Of a stretch of 64,000 nt of DNA, positions 54,395 through 64,000 are shown one piece after another (position 1 is the stretch's first letter; each line of letters begins with the position of its first letter). Both the position numbers and the translations under genes were made by a program. A model generated the notes under the pieces. That model was not told the DNA's origin. It saw nothing but the letters and a program-made list of their open reading frames with translations, and did not search any database. The stretch is from Cherax quadricarinatus (lineage: Eukaryota; Arthropoda; Malacostraca; Decapoda; Parastacidae), in the NCBI RefSeq assembly GCF_038502225.1, contig NC_091301.1, forward strand, positions 14,469,221-14,533,220, given 5' to 3'.

Positions 54395-54607
54395 CGTGGT
54401 GATCGTGAAGGTGTCGGTGTCGTAACCGAGGTCTTTGAGTTCTTGGAGGTCTTGGAATGACCTGGAGTACCTGTGAGCGAGGAGTGTGACTGGTGACGTT
54501 GAGACCAACGTCACACCGTCAAACAACATGCCCACGCCCATCCTCTCCTTCTTCTTCCTGAAGCCACTACGCTTGAGGGTTAGGTACCCTCGCAGCGTAG
54601 ACGTCAT
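54395..54607 (-). CDS. Candidate first coding exon of an unidentified gene
   Basis: On the minus strand an ATG at 54607 in good context (CTCAAGATGA) opens 71 codons: MTSTLRGYLTLKRSGFRKKK, ERMGVGMLFDGVTLVSTSPV, TLLAHRYSRSFQDLQELKDL, GYDTDTFTITT. The frame ends at a plausible splice donor, ACG|GTAGGT, with GT at 54394-54393, giving a 213-bp phase-0 exon; read through, it stays open to 54287. The peptide has no array or microsatellite bias, has a basic cluster (RSGFRKKKER), an acidic second half, and uses many C/G-ending codons, unlike the surrounding AT-rich DNA. There is no signal peptide or membrane segment. I do not recognise the family. The following exons would lie at lower coordinates and I cannot find them here. 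It may be an isolated chance frame, but it is the best gene-like sequence in the window. Confidence 0.45.
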
Positions 54608-55850
54608 CTTGAGTGTCACTCAGGACCACTGCCTTGAGTGACACACACACTACTCAAGGGCTAGAGAGCCCTCAAGTAGCACCTAACACCAAAACTTGTT
54701 GATATTCACACTACTTCACGTTTACTAGAGATAAACACTTCACTTGCGTTAATGTCTTTAATAATATTCAAATCACTTGTTCTTTCTATATTATATATTA
54801 AATCACACATAATATTTCATAAAATTCTGCCTATCTTCCACACGTAAGAAGGTCCACCAACACTTGCATGAAGCACCAATATTTACGTGCGCATTTTGTC
54901 TGCAATGACCTTAGAAGCAACTTCCCAAGGCCTACAATCACTTGTAAAAAGGTCCAAGGTCCATGAGGTCAGTTTGTTGCCTCTACCGAGTTGTTCGGTG
55001 GTGTTGAGAGGTGAGGTAATGAAGGAGGGGCGAGTGAGGCAGCCTCATCATGCTGGTGTTGCAGTATGTGCAGTAACCTCACTTCCCTCCTCACCAACAC
55101 TCACCAACATTACATATTACCCTCGTCTCGGTAACACAACTCTGTAAACGAAACCCAAAAAAAAATGCAGCGATAAGTCTTCAATTTCTCACTTGCAGTT
55201 TCTTCACTTCCAGGAAAACTGCATCACGAAAAATCACTTTTTTTAAGACATAATAGTAGAGTTGCACTACACGACATGTACCAAGCACTGACACTACACT
55301 GAATGATAAGCCGATCACATCGCTTAGTGTCAAGAGCAGGTATGATCGAGCCATGACGCTCAGGGAATCAGTAAAGCCGGTCGATAAGATAAGAGGCGCG
55401 GCCACGACCTATGAAACTACAAAGACAACTAAATGAACTATACAAGTACACGTATATCAGTAAATAAAATTGTAGGGAACTGTATTAAAAAAAAAAAGTG
55501 GCGAGACATCTTCAATGAATGTTTCCAGTTTTCACATTTGCTTTTAATAGAAGGTGAGGAGAGGCAGGTGTTAAGAGGCGGTCAATATATTAGTATCCCT
55601 CGCTGTTCTTCCCAGGAGAGGACTGAGAACGGCAGCATTCAGCACAAGTATGAACAAGACACTACTAACACCTTACTTAACCAATACTCTGGTAAGACTG
55701 ACAAATACCCCCCCCCCCCAGTATCCCTCGGCGCCTCGGTACTCGATAACACTCCCATTACCCGGTTGCTGCTGCCAACGATATCCAATGTGCTGTGTGA
55801 CGTAACGAACATGTTTGGTCTGTGACGAATCGGAGTCACCCGACTCAACC
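54608..55850. other. Non-repetitive DNA, possible upstream region of the exon
   Basis: Directly upstream of the candidate exon is an imperfect inverted repeat, CTACTCAAGGGCT / AGCCCTCAAGTAG (54652-54680). AT-rich DNA follows at 54740-54840. A C11 run lies at 55710. A 130-codon plus frame at 55433-55825 has lysine and proline homopolymers and no recognisable motif. No TATA box or initiator can be defended. Confidence 0.4.
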
Positions 55851-55854
55851 AGAT

Positions 55855-55930
55855 TATAAACGGTGGAGCTAAGAGTCATTCTGCTGTATGACCCTTGTAG
55901 GTTTAGCGCTTCATTTATCATAATAATGAG
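55855..55930 (+). mobile_element. Dispersed repeat fragment (TTTAGCGCTTC type)
   Basis: TGACCCTTGTAGGTTTAGCG, CTTCATTTATCATAATAATG. Matches, inverted, the motif at 26510. Recognised from memory as a common decapod repeat. Confidence 0.5.
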
Positions 55931-56135
55931 TCATTCTCACAACTAACAGCAGAGCTAAGTCATTCTCACAACTAAACCACAATACCATAACTGGAACACT
56001 TCACAACTAATCCACAATACAGTCGTCGGAACAATTCAAACATTCCACAATTCGTAGAGGAAACTTTGGAGGACTTTCGGTCCGTCCTGGACAATTCACT
56101 GGTCCCTTGTACAATTCACTGACCCGCATATCCAA

Positions 56136-56210
56136 CACAGCCTGGTTGATCTCGCATCTGGTGGAGATACCTGTTCAGTTTCCTCTTGACGACTTCCCCA
56201 CTACTCCCTA
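56136..56210 (-). pseudogene. LINE type B fragment
   Basis: GCCTGGTTGATCTCGCATCT, GGAGATACCTGTTCAGTTTC and CTCTTGACGACTTCCCC are the minus-sense equivalent of the VFKRKLDKYLHQVPDQPG block. It abuts a type A end. Just before it, 56080-56130 resembles the F1 fold-back core (CTTTCGGTCCGTCCTGGAC). Confidence 0.65.
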
Positions 56211-56430
56211 CCAGGAGAGTGTTCGGGGGTCAACGCCCTTGCGACCCGGTCATGACCAGGCCTCGCGATGAATCAAGGGCTGTTCAACCAGGCTGTTACT
56301 GCCGGTCTCATCGCAAACCAACGTACGAACCACAGCCCGGTTGGTCAGGTACTGACTTTAGGTGTCTGTCTAGCTCGCTCTTGAAGACAACCAAGGGCCT
56401 GTTAGTAAATAATCCCCTGCAGTGTATACT
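56211..56430 (-). pseudogene. LINE type A 3' fragment
   Basis: CAGGAGAGTGTTCGGGGGTC, AACCAACGTACGAACCACAG, AGCTCGCTCTTGAAGACAAC and AACCAAGGGCCTGTTAG-type blocks match the type A tail. It stops where a 33-bp tandem begins. Confidence 0.85.
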
Positions 56431-56432
56431 GA

Positions 56433-56545
56433 CATCACATCACTGTACACAACACACCATACTAACATCACATCACTGTACACAACACACCATACTAACA
56501 TCACATCACTGCACACAACACACCATCCTAACATCACATCAATTT
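56433..56545. repeat. 33-bp tandem repeat
   Basis: About 3.5 units of ACTAACATCACATCACTGTA plus CACAACACACCAT. Confidence 0.93.
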
Positions 56546-56984
56546 AGATCACTCACATTTTACATTCGTAAAAACAGAGTTGAGATCAAGCAGAACTGGA
56601 TCCGGCATCACAAGGGTTTGAGGGAGAAATGTTTCCAGTGGGCCACGGTCGTGACAGGACGCTGCTGCTGCTGCCCCAACTCACTTTTTTAAATGATCCA
56701 TCATTTCCAACTCGGGTGAAGCCTCAGTGTATCTTGACAGTAAATTGAAACGCATGCCGTTGCTTCAACTGGCAACTATAGTGACCTATCACGACACAGT
56801 GACTAGTAATAGTCTTTGCGATTGCAAAAAATAAAGATTATAGACAGATGGCGCTGAAATCCCAAATTATCAAGATTTCTGAAAGAGTTTTCAGAAGTAA
56901 TGTTACCAGCCACATAGACTTATCAGCTGCATGGTTCAGAACAGCTCTTACTTGTTTTTCTCAACTGCTGGACCATTACATGAT
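56546..56984. other. Unique DNA with a possible RT scrap
   Basis: GAAATGTTTCCAGTGGGCCA (56627) encodes KCFQWAT, similar to NKVFQWATVN in the RT thumb of the 31.4 kb copy. Otherwise nothing recognised. Confidence 0.4.
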
Positions 56985-58055
56985 TCTAGATACCCTAGAA
57001 GACGAGAAAATGCAGATGTAGTGTACACCGACTTTGCAAAGGTCTTCGACATGTGAAACAATGGGGCAATTGCACACAAAATGTGCACAGAAGGAATAAC
57101 TGGAAAGGTGGATAGATAGATATTTAACTTCCTAAGAGAACCCAAAGAGTAATAGTAAGCAGTGAAATTAGTGGCTGCTAGTGTACAGTTCTGTTTGTCA
57201 AGCACACTACTCTCCCCATATTTCTTTCTTATTTTCATATATGACAGACAAGGTCATAAACCATAGTACTGTATCAACTTTTGCAGACGATACTAGAATA
57301 TGAGAGCCTCCAAACTGATATCAACGAAGTCTTCCAGCGAGATACTGACAACAAAATGATGTTTATGAGGACAAATTTCCGATATCGATGGACTAAGGAA
57401 ATAAAACAAGATCAGAGTATAAGACAAACTCAAATCACCCAGTAAAGAGTAAGTCTAATGTGAGAGACCTGGGAGTGATAATGACAGATCTCATGTTCAA
57501 GAAGCACAACAATGTCATTATCACAACCGCAAAGACAAAGATAGGTGGGAAAATTAGAACTTTTAGAGCAAAAGATACCAATCCAATGATGACACTCTTC
57601 AGGTCACTTGTTCTGTCTAGGTTGGAACATTGTTGTGTACTAACGGCCCCCTTCTTAGCATGTGAAATTGCAGAACTGGAAAATGTGGAGAACCTTCGCA
57701 GCTCATATAAACTCCGTCAAGCACCAGAGCTTCAATGAAAGGCATGGGAGCATCAGATACAATGAGAGGACTCAATAAGTCTAAAGGTACCACGACTCTT
57801 CAACACACTCCCTTCATGCATAAGGGGGATTACCAACAGATTCCTAGCTGTCTTCAAGAGCGAACTCGAAAAATTCCTCAAACTGTTTCCTGATCAGCCA
57901 GGCTGCTGTACATACGATGGAATTCGGGCGGCGGGTACTAAAAGCCTGGCCGATCGGGCCAGCAACCAGAAAGCTTGGTTTTTTTGACTGGGCCGCGGGG
58001 GCGGTGACCTCCGGAAGGGATTACAGGTGATCTACAGGTAACCAAGAGAGGTAAA
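56985..58055 (+). pseudogene. LINE RT fragment, longest RT coverage in the window
   Basis: Contains, in order: ENADVVYTDFAKVFDM (motif A region; consensus DFAKAFDT), HKMCTEGITGKV, NFLREPKE, then a jump to YDRQGHKPXYCINF-type sequence and an intact TFADDTRI box (57280-57297). Next come RDLGVIMTDLMFKKHNNVII, KTKIGGKIRTFRAKDTNPMM, SRLEHCCVLTAPFLACEIAE and, after a deletion of about 300 bp, LFNTLPSCIRGITNRFLAVF-like residues and the terminal GCGGGGGCGGTGACC block. Motif B (SGVPQGS) is absent. Numerous stops and frameshifts; inactive. Related to type A but a distinct subfamily. Confidence 0.85.
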
Positions 58056-58133
58056 AGTTGAAATTTGTACATTTAATAGTCTTCCTCGGCCGCCTTACTG
58101 ACAGACATTATCTACCTGGAGTTTAACTGGAGC

Positions 58134-58733
58134 CACTTGTTCTCTCTAGGCTGGAATACTGCTGTACATTAACATCTCCATTCAAAGCAGGTGAAATTGC
58201 AGATCTAGACAGTGTACAGAGAACCTTTACTGCACGTATAAGTTCTGTCAAGCACCTTAACTACTGGGAACGCTTGGAAGCACTTACTTGACTTGTACTC
58301 GTTGGAACGCAGGAGGGAGATATAATCTACACTTGGAAAATCCTAGAAGGAATGGTTCCGAATCTGCACACAGAAATCACTCCCTACGAAAATAAAAGAC
58401 TGGGCAGGCGATGCAAAATACCCCCAATTAAAAGAAGAGGCGCCATTGGTACACTAAGGGAAAACACCATAAGTGTCCGGGGCCCAAGACTGTTCAACAG
58501 CCTCCCACCAAGCATAAGGGGAATTACCAATAGGCCCCTGGCTGCCTTCAAGAGGGAGCTGGACAGACACCTAAAGTCAGTGCCGGATCAGCCGGGCTGT
58601 GGTTCGTACGTTGGACTACGTGCGGCCACCAGTAACAGCCTGGTTGATCAGGCCCTGATCCACTGGGAGGCCTGGTCGTGGACCGGGCCGAGGGGGCGTT
58701 GATCCCCGGAATAACCTCCAGGTAGACTCCAGG
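58134..58733 (+). pseudogene. LINE type A 3' fragment
   Basis: Begins abruptly at CACTTGTTCTCTCTAGGCTG (SRLEYCC), then LTSPFKAGEIADLDS. A 4-bp duplication (CACTTACTTGACTTG) and a loss of about 6 bp (GGGAGATATAATC) break the frame. Open again at 58352-58702: MVPNLHTEITPYENKRLGRR, GAIGTLRENTISVRGPRLFN, RGITNRPLAAFKRELDRHLK, ending GPRGR-stop. The tail is AACCTCCAGGTAGACTCCAG. Confidence 0.9.
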
Positions 58734-59570
58734 TCACCGCCCCCGCGGCCCGGTGCCAGACTAGGCCTCCAGGTTGCTGGTTTGTTCAATCAAGTTGTTA
58801 GTGCCTACCGCCCCCATTCCAATGTATGCAACACAACACAACACGGTTGATCAAGAACTGTTTTGAGGAATCTGTGGCGTTTCTTCTTGAAGAAGCTAGG
58901 AGTGTATTAATGTCCCTTATGCATGAAGGAAGAGCGTTGAAGACTCGTGGTCCCTCAGCACTTATTGAGTTCTCTTTGTGTGCCCATCGCTCCTCTGCTC
59001 TTCACTGGAAGAATATTCAACCGTCTGCAGAGCCTCTTAAGCAGCTATTTCGGTGTGCAGATTTGGTACCAATCTCTGAATTATCTTTCAGAAGTAGATT
59101 ATAATGTATCTTTCTCGCCTACGTTCTAAGGAGTACATTCATTCCCGTGGACTTCAAGTACTCCCAGCAATTTAGATGCTTGACGAAGTTTGTAAGAGCT
59201 GTCAAAGTTCTTTGTACATTTTCCAGCTCAGCAACTTCGCCTGCCTTGAAGGGGTTCGTTAGTACCAGCACAGAGAGAACAAGTATACTGAAAATAGCGA
59301 TCACTGCCTAGGCAGAGAATCTCTTGTTCTGAAGGTTCTAGTAATCCAACTTATCGTGGGATAACAACAATGTTGTGCTCCTTGAACGTGAGATCTTCTG
59401 ACACTATCACTCTCTGGCTCTAAAATCTGATTTACGTTCTACTGAACGGTTTGAGTTTGTCTTGTACTCTGATCTTGTTATTTCCTCTATTCTTCCAAGG
59501 GGTAACTGAAATTTGTACTCACTGAATATAATACTGTTGTCAGTGGCCCACTGGAAGACTTAGTTTTACC
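58729..59570 (-). pseudogene. LINE RT C-terminal fragment, tail-to-tail with the previous copy
   Basis: In the minus sense it runs from the RT thumb (GTCAGAAGATCTCACGTTCA, SEDLTFKEHN; near 59400) through ENVQRTLTALTNFVKHLNCW, KINSAGPRVFNALP-like residues, to the CGGGCCGCGGGGGCGGTGAC tail at 58740. The two copies share the CCGCCCCCGCGG tail junction near 58735. Degenerate and frameshifted. Confidence 0.83.
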
Positions 59571-59704
59571 GAACTTAAGGAAAACAGACAAGATTTGAAG
59601 AAAAATATGAAAGATTACAAAAGTGACGTTGAGCAAAACGTTCAAAACTGATGTTTTAAAATGAGAATGTGATGAGTGCTGGGTCGAGTCTCCCATGATC
59701 CCTC

Positions 59705-60550
59705 CTGTTTATGGGTGGTGGTGATTGTGGTGGTGGGTGGTGGTGATTGTGGTGGTGGGTAGTGGTGATTGTGGTGGTGGGTAGTGGTGACTGTGGTGGT
59801 GACTGTGGTGGTGGGTGGTGGTGATTGTGGTGGTGGGTGGTGGTGATTGTGGTGGTGGGTGGTGGTGATTGTGGTGGTGGGTGGTGGTGATTGTGGTGGT
59901 GGGTGGTGGTGATTGTGGTGGTGGGTGGTGGTGATTGTGGTGGTGGTGATTGTGGTGGTGGGTAGTGGTGACTGTGGTGGTGGGTAGTGGTGACTGTGGT
60001 GGGTGGTGGTGATTGTGGTGGTGGGTGGTGGTGACTGTGGTGGGTGATGGTGACTGTGGTGGGTAGTGTTGACTGTGGTGGTGGGTGGTGGTGACTGTGG
60101 CGGTGGGTGGTGGTGACTGTGGTGGTGGGTGGTGGTGACTGTGGTGGTGGGTGGTGATGTCTGTGGTGGTGAGTGTGGTGGTGGGTGGTGGTGACTGTGG
60201 TGGTGGGTGGTGATGACTGTGGTGGTGAGTGTGGTGGTGGGTGGTGGTGGGTGGTGATGACTGTGGTGGTGAGTGGTGGTGGGTGGCGGTGACTGTGGTG
60301 GTGGGTGGTGGTGATTGTGGTGGTGGGTGGTGGTGGGTGGTGGTGACTGTGGTGGTGGGTGGTGGTGGGTGGCGGTGACTGTGGTGGTGGGTGGTGGTGA
60401 TTGTGGTGGTGGGTGGTGGTGGGTGGTGGTGACTGTGGTGGTGGGTGGTGGTGGGTGGTGGTGACTGTGGTGGTGGGTGGTGGTGGGTGGTGGTGACTGT
60501 GGTGGTGGGTGGTGGTGATTGTGGTGGTGGGTGGTGGTGATTGTGGTGGT
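59705..60550. repeat. 22-bp GGT-rich minisatellite
   Basis: Units of GATTGTGGTGGTGGGTGGTG(GT), with GACTGT variants and shortened GGTGGTGGGTGG blocks after 60180. Minus frames rich in HHHPPPQSPPPTTT are artefacts. Confidence 0.96.
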
Positions 60551-60569
60551 AGTGGACTCATAAGCCAGG

Positions 60570-60680
60570 CTAACACAAGTCTTCCAGCTCTGGCTGACAC
60601 ATTTCCACACTTGATGTAGGAAACAACATCCTGTGTGATGGAATATGACAGGGAAATATACCTGGCTGTTGTTCCCATAT
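60570..60680 (+). mobile_element. Dispersed repeat D1, copy 3
   Basis: GGCTGACACATTTCCACACT, CATCCTGTGTGATGGAATAT, GACAGGGAAATATACCTGGC parallel copy 1 closely. Confidence 0.7.
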
Positions 60681-60704
60681 GAAACAAGACACTAGTGGTG
60701 TTCT

Positions 60705-62045
60705 CACCATTTAACACACAACAGGGCAGCCCCACACACAGTGTTCATCATAGAACAGGGCAGCCCCACACACAGTGTTCATCATAGAACAGGGCAGCCC
60801 CACATACAGTGTTCATCATAGAACAGGGCAGCCCCACACACAGTGTTCATCATAGAACAGGGCAGCCCCACATACAGTGTTCATCATAGAACAGGGCAGC
60901 CCCACATACAGTGTTCATCATAGAACAGGGCAGCCCCACACACAGTGTTCATCATAGAGCAGGGCAGCCACACACAGTGTTCATCAAAGAACAGGGCAGC
61001 CACACACAGTGTTCATCATAGAACAGGGCAGCCACACAGTGTTCATCAAAGAACAGGGCAGCCCTACACAGTGTTCATCATAGAACAGAGCAGCCCACAG
61101 TGTTCATCATAGAACAGGGCAGCTCCACACAGTGTTCATCATAGAACAGGGCAGCCACAGTGTTCATCAAAGAACAGGGCAGCCCTACACAGTGTTCATC
61201 ATAGAACAGAGCAGCCCACAGTGTTCATCATAGAACAGGGCAGCCACACAGTGTTCATCAAAGAACAGGGCAGCTCCACACACAGTGTTCATCATAGAAC
61301 AGGGCAGCCCCATAGTGTTCATCATAGAACAGGGCAGCCCCACACACAGTGTTCATCATATAACAGAGCAGCCCCACACACAGTGTTCATCATATAAAGA
61401 GCAGCCCCACACACAGTGTTCATCATAGAACAGAGCAGCCCCACACAGTGTTCATCATAGAACAGGGCAGCCCCACACAGTGTTCATCATATAACAGAGC
61501 AGCCCCACACAGTGTTCATCATAGAACAGAGCAGCCCCACACAGTGTTCATCATAGAACAGGGCAGCTCCACACAGTGTTCATCATAGAACAGGGCAGCC
61601 ACACAGTGTTCGTCATAGAACAGGGCAGCCCCACACACAGTGTTCATCATAGAACAGGGCAGCCACACAGTGTTCATCATAGAACAGGGCAGCCACACAG
61701 TGTTCATCATAGAACAAGGCAGCCCCACACAATGTATTCATCATAGAACAGGACAGACAGACACACTGAGTGTTCATATAACAGGGCAGCTACACACACA
61801 GTGTTCACCATAGAACAGGAGAGACACTGAGTGTTCATATAACAGGGCAGATACAGTGTTCATCAAAGAACAGGGCACCCATACACTGAGTGTTCATCAT
61901 AGAACAGGGCAGCTACACACACAGTGCTCATTATAGAATAGGGCAGCTACACACAGTGTTCATCATAGAATAAGGCAGCTACACAGTGTTCAGCTTAGAC
62001 CAGAGCAGCTACACAGTGTTCATCACAGAACAGGGCAGCCCCACA
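60705..62045. repeat. Minisatellite of about 34 bp, length-variable
   Basis: About 40 units of ACAGTGTTCATCATAGAACA plus GGGCAGCCCCACAC. The CCCCACACAC part varies, so units range from about 28 to 36 bp. Units decay toward the right end (61740-62045), as is usual at an array edge. Confidence 0.96.
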
Positions 62046-62161
62046 CACACAGAATAATCTTGTTTATGGGATAGGGATGTTGAGGTTGTTTTTTTGCGTG
62101 GGTCAGTCCTGCCCGACCTTCACACTATTTTCTCCCCATTGGCCTTCCCTGCCCTCCACAG

Positions 62162-62254
62162 GTGTCTACTGACCCCTCCCACCCACCCTCCAGACCCATG
62201 TGGTCCAACCCCCTCACTCACACCCACTTAGCCCTCTTCACTCCATATACAGAG
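62162..62254 (+). CDS. Weak candidate internal exon
   Basis: A pyrimidine-rich tract (TTTTCTCCCCATTGGCCTTC, CCTGCCCTCCACAG) ends in AG at 62160-62161. The next 93 bases are open in phase 0 (VSTDPSHPPSRPMWSNPLTH, THLALFTPYTE) and end at CAGAG|GTGAGC, a strong donor. Length divisible by three and both splice signals fit an internal exon. The peptide is Pro/Thr/His-rich and not recognised, and no partner exon is visible nearby, so chance is a real alternative. The surrounding frame remains open to 62371. Confidence 0.25.
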
Positions 62255-62407
62255 GTGAGCCAAGAGTTTGAACAACACCTGCAGGAGTGGAACCCGGGTT
62301 CTTGGGTTGAGGATACAGCGTTATCACTCGTCTATGAGGACAAGGTAGCGATCATGTCCCTCGATACATGAAGAATGATATACAGAACACTCAGGCATAT
62401 GCACAAT

Positions 62408-62410
<3 letters not shown>

Positions 62411-62480
<70 letters not shown>
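62411..62480. repeat. (GA)n microsatellite
   Basis: About 70 bp of GA. Confidence 0.97.
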
Positions 62481-62485
<5 letters not shown>

Positions 62486-62733
62486 GTGGGGGGAGACAGA
62501 GAGTGAACCACTGAGACGTGGCGAAGCATCTCATCAGAGTAAAGGAGAGGAGTGCAGCAGTGAACACACACACAGGCCTGACTCCACACAGGAGTTCAAA
62601 GGCAAATTAGATAAAGTAATCGGTGTCACTACACAAAGGTAAGAGCACCTGAGTGTTGGAGGTCACCTCGCCCCGCACCCACATATTCAAAGAAGTAATT
62701 ACACTTACTGAGGTCGACACCAAACAGGTTTTC
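62481..62733. other. Spacer
   Basis: GGAGTTCAAAGGCAAATTAG (62590) resembles the FKxKLDK block of LINE tails; too short to call. Confidence 0.35.
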
Positions 62734-63325
62734 ACCCTGGTGATGCCCCAGCCTGGAGTAACTCACATAGTTCCTGGTGATGTCCCAGCCTGGAGTAACT
62801 CACATAGTTCCTGGTGATGCCCCAGCCTGGAGTAACTCACATAGTTCCTGGTGATGCCCCAGCCTGGAGTAACTCACATAGTTCCTGGTGATGCCCCAGC
62901 CTGGAGTAACTCACATAGTTCCTGGTGATGCCCCAGCCTGGAGTAACTCACATAGTTCCTGGTGATGCCCCAGCCTGGAGTAACTCACATAGTTCCTGGT
63001 GATGCCCCAGCCTGGAGTAATTCACATAGTTCCTGGTGATGCCCCAGCCTGGAGTAACTCACATAGTTCCTGGTGATGCCCCAGCCTGGAGTAACTCACA
63101 CAGTTCCTGGTGATGCCCCAGCCTGGAGTAACTCACACAGTTCCTGGTGATGCCCCAGCCTGGAGTAACTTACATAGTTCCTGGTGATGCCCCAGCCTGG
63201 AGTAACTCACATACCCCCAGGTGATGCCCCAGCCAGGAGTAACTCACATACCCCCAGGTGATGCCGCAACCTGGAGTAACCCACATAGCTCCTTGTGATG
63301 CCCCACCCTGGAGTAATCCACATGG
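62734..63325. repeat. 37-bp minisatellite
   Basis: About 16 units of CCTGGTGATGCCCCAGCCTG plus GAGTAACTCACATAGTT, diverging at the right end (CCCCCAGG variants). Confidence 0.96.
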
Positions 63326-63544
63326 TCCCACCAACTCTTACTGCCTGCATCCTTAATAACCTTGACACAGGTGTAACAATGGTACAGGATTGATCCCGAC
63401 CTTATAATGTTCCTCTCCTAAGTGAAGCTTTTTAGTTGACCCAGAGTTGCTTCCGGAGGTGAATTCTTTCTGTTCACACACCGCTCGGATGTCACAATAG
63501 CACCACGTCAGGCATTGTACTTTCCTAGAATACTAGTGAATGTT

Positions 63545-63690
63545 CCACTCACCACCTCACAACCACAACACTGACCACCTAACAACCACACAAAACTCAC
63601 CACCTAACAACCACACTACACTTACTACCTAACAACCATACTACACTCGCTACCTAACAACCATACTACACTGGTCATCTGACAACCAGT
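63545..63690. repeat. 25-bp minisatellite
   Basis: About six diverged units of ACCTAACAACCACACTACAC plus TTACT. Confidence 0.9.
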
Positions 63691-63840
63691 GCACGTCTAG
63701 ACACTTGTCAGTGTAGTATAGACTAGAGCAACACACTAAACAAACACTATAAAGACATCATATGATCACTTGGCAACACCATCCATGACTATAAATGAAC
63801 AGTTTCCATGTGATATACAGACACAACCTTCGTGCACACA

Positions 63841-64000
63841 CAGTGACGTTGTACTTGTTCCACAACTACATGATGACACTGTACTTGTTCCATCACCACA
63901 TGTTTCCACATTGTGACACTGTACTTGTTCCACCACCACATGATGACACTGTACTTGTTCCATCACCACATGTTTCCACATGGTGACACTGTACTTGTTC
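63841..64000. repeat. Array of GTGACACTGTACTTGTTCC units, running off the window
   Basis: Alternating short (about 30 bp, CACATGATGACACTG) and long (about 42 bp, CACATGTTTCCACATTGTG) units make a composite of about 72 bp. The array is still going at base 64000. Confidence 0.9.

Noticed and set aside
55433..55825. 130-codon plus-strand frame
   Set aside because: Includes Lys4 and Pro4 from homopolymer runs and no recognisable motif; a minus frame overlaps equally well.
59642..60735. Minus-strand His/Pro/Thr-rich frames of 322 and 359 codons
   Set aside because: Low-complexity translation of the GGT-rich minisatellite; two frames are open with the same composition.

Overview
The window looks like non-genic nuclear DNA from an arthropod, most likely a decapod crustacean. 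The evidence is the content: many 5'-truncated non-LTR retrotransposon (LINE) fragments, fold-back elements carrying an ACGACGTTTCGGTCCG-type core, tRNA-derived short repeats, long (GA)n, (CA)n and (TA)n runs, and a very high density of minisatellites. I recognise several of these dispersed repeats from memory as typical of crayfish, lobster and shrimp genomes; I could not search for them. Nothing suggests a prokaryote, so no operons or ribosome binding sites are expected.

Layout. 1-1.2 kb is a 57/39-bp minisatellite. 1.2-6 kb is a LINE graveyard, with one copy carrying a nested piggyBac-like MITE and one fold-back element. 6-8.9 kb is mostly unique DNA. 8.9-14.3 kb is a 36-bp minisatellite of about 149 copies containing a 1,440-bp (40-unit) higher-order duplication. 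15.5-19.9 kb holds 39-, 40- and 20-bp arrays. 20-33 kb mixes LINE pieces, small arrays and fold-backs with unique DNA. 33-45 kb holds (GA)n, (TA)n and (CA)n tracts, tRNA-like elements inside inverted repeats, and more fold-backs. 45.4-47.2 kb is a 46-bp array. 47.5-48.4 kb is a broken LINE. 48.95-53.1 kb is a 69/67-bp array. 53-56 kb is the least repetitive part and holds the best candidate for a real gene piece, a minus-strand first coding exon at 54.4-54.6 kb. 56-59.6 kb is a cluster of three large LINE copies. 59.7-63.3 kb is three more arrays, with one weak exon candidate at 62.16 kb. The window ends inside another array.

The LINE pieces fall into at least three 3'-end types (called A, B and C here) plus a fourth reverse transcriptase type (D). 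Their RT segment carries FADD-type catalytic boxes and an LGV-type motif. Type A copies lack a poly(A) tail and end in a short 11-bp tandem repeat, as expected of CR1-like elements. All copies are truncated, frameshifted or internally deleted, so none can be autonomous. Tandem arrays of roughly thirty unrelated unit sequences occupy about a third of the window. Nearly all the long open frames are by-products of arrays whose unit length is a multiple of three, or of microsatellites. I found no multi-gene system here. The notable material is repeat architecture: higher-order duplication, nested insertions, fold-back families with target-site duplications, and tRNA-like sequences trapped in perfect inverted repeats.
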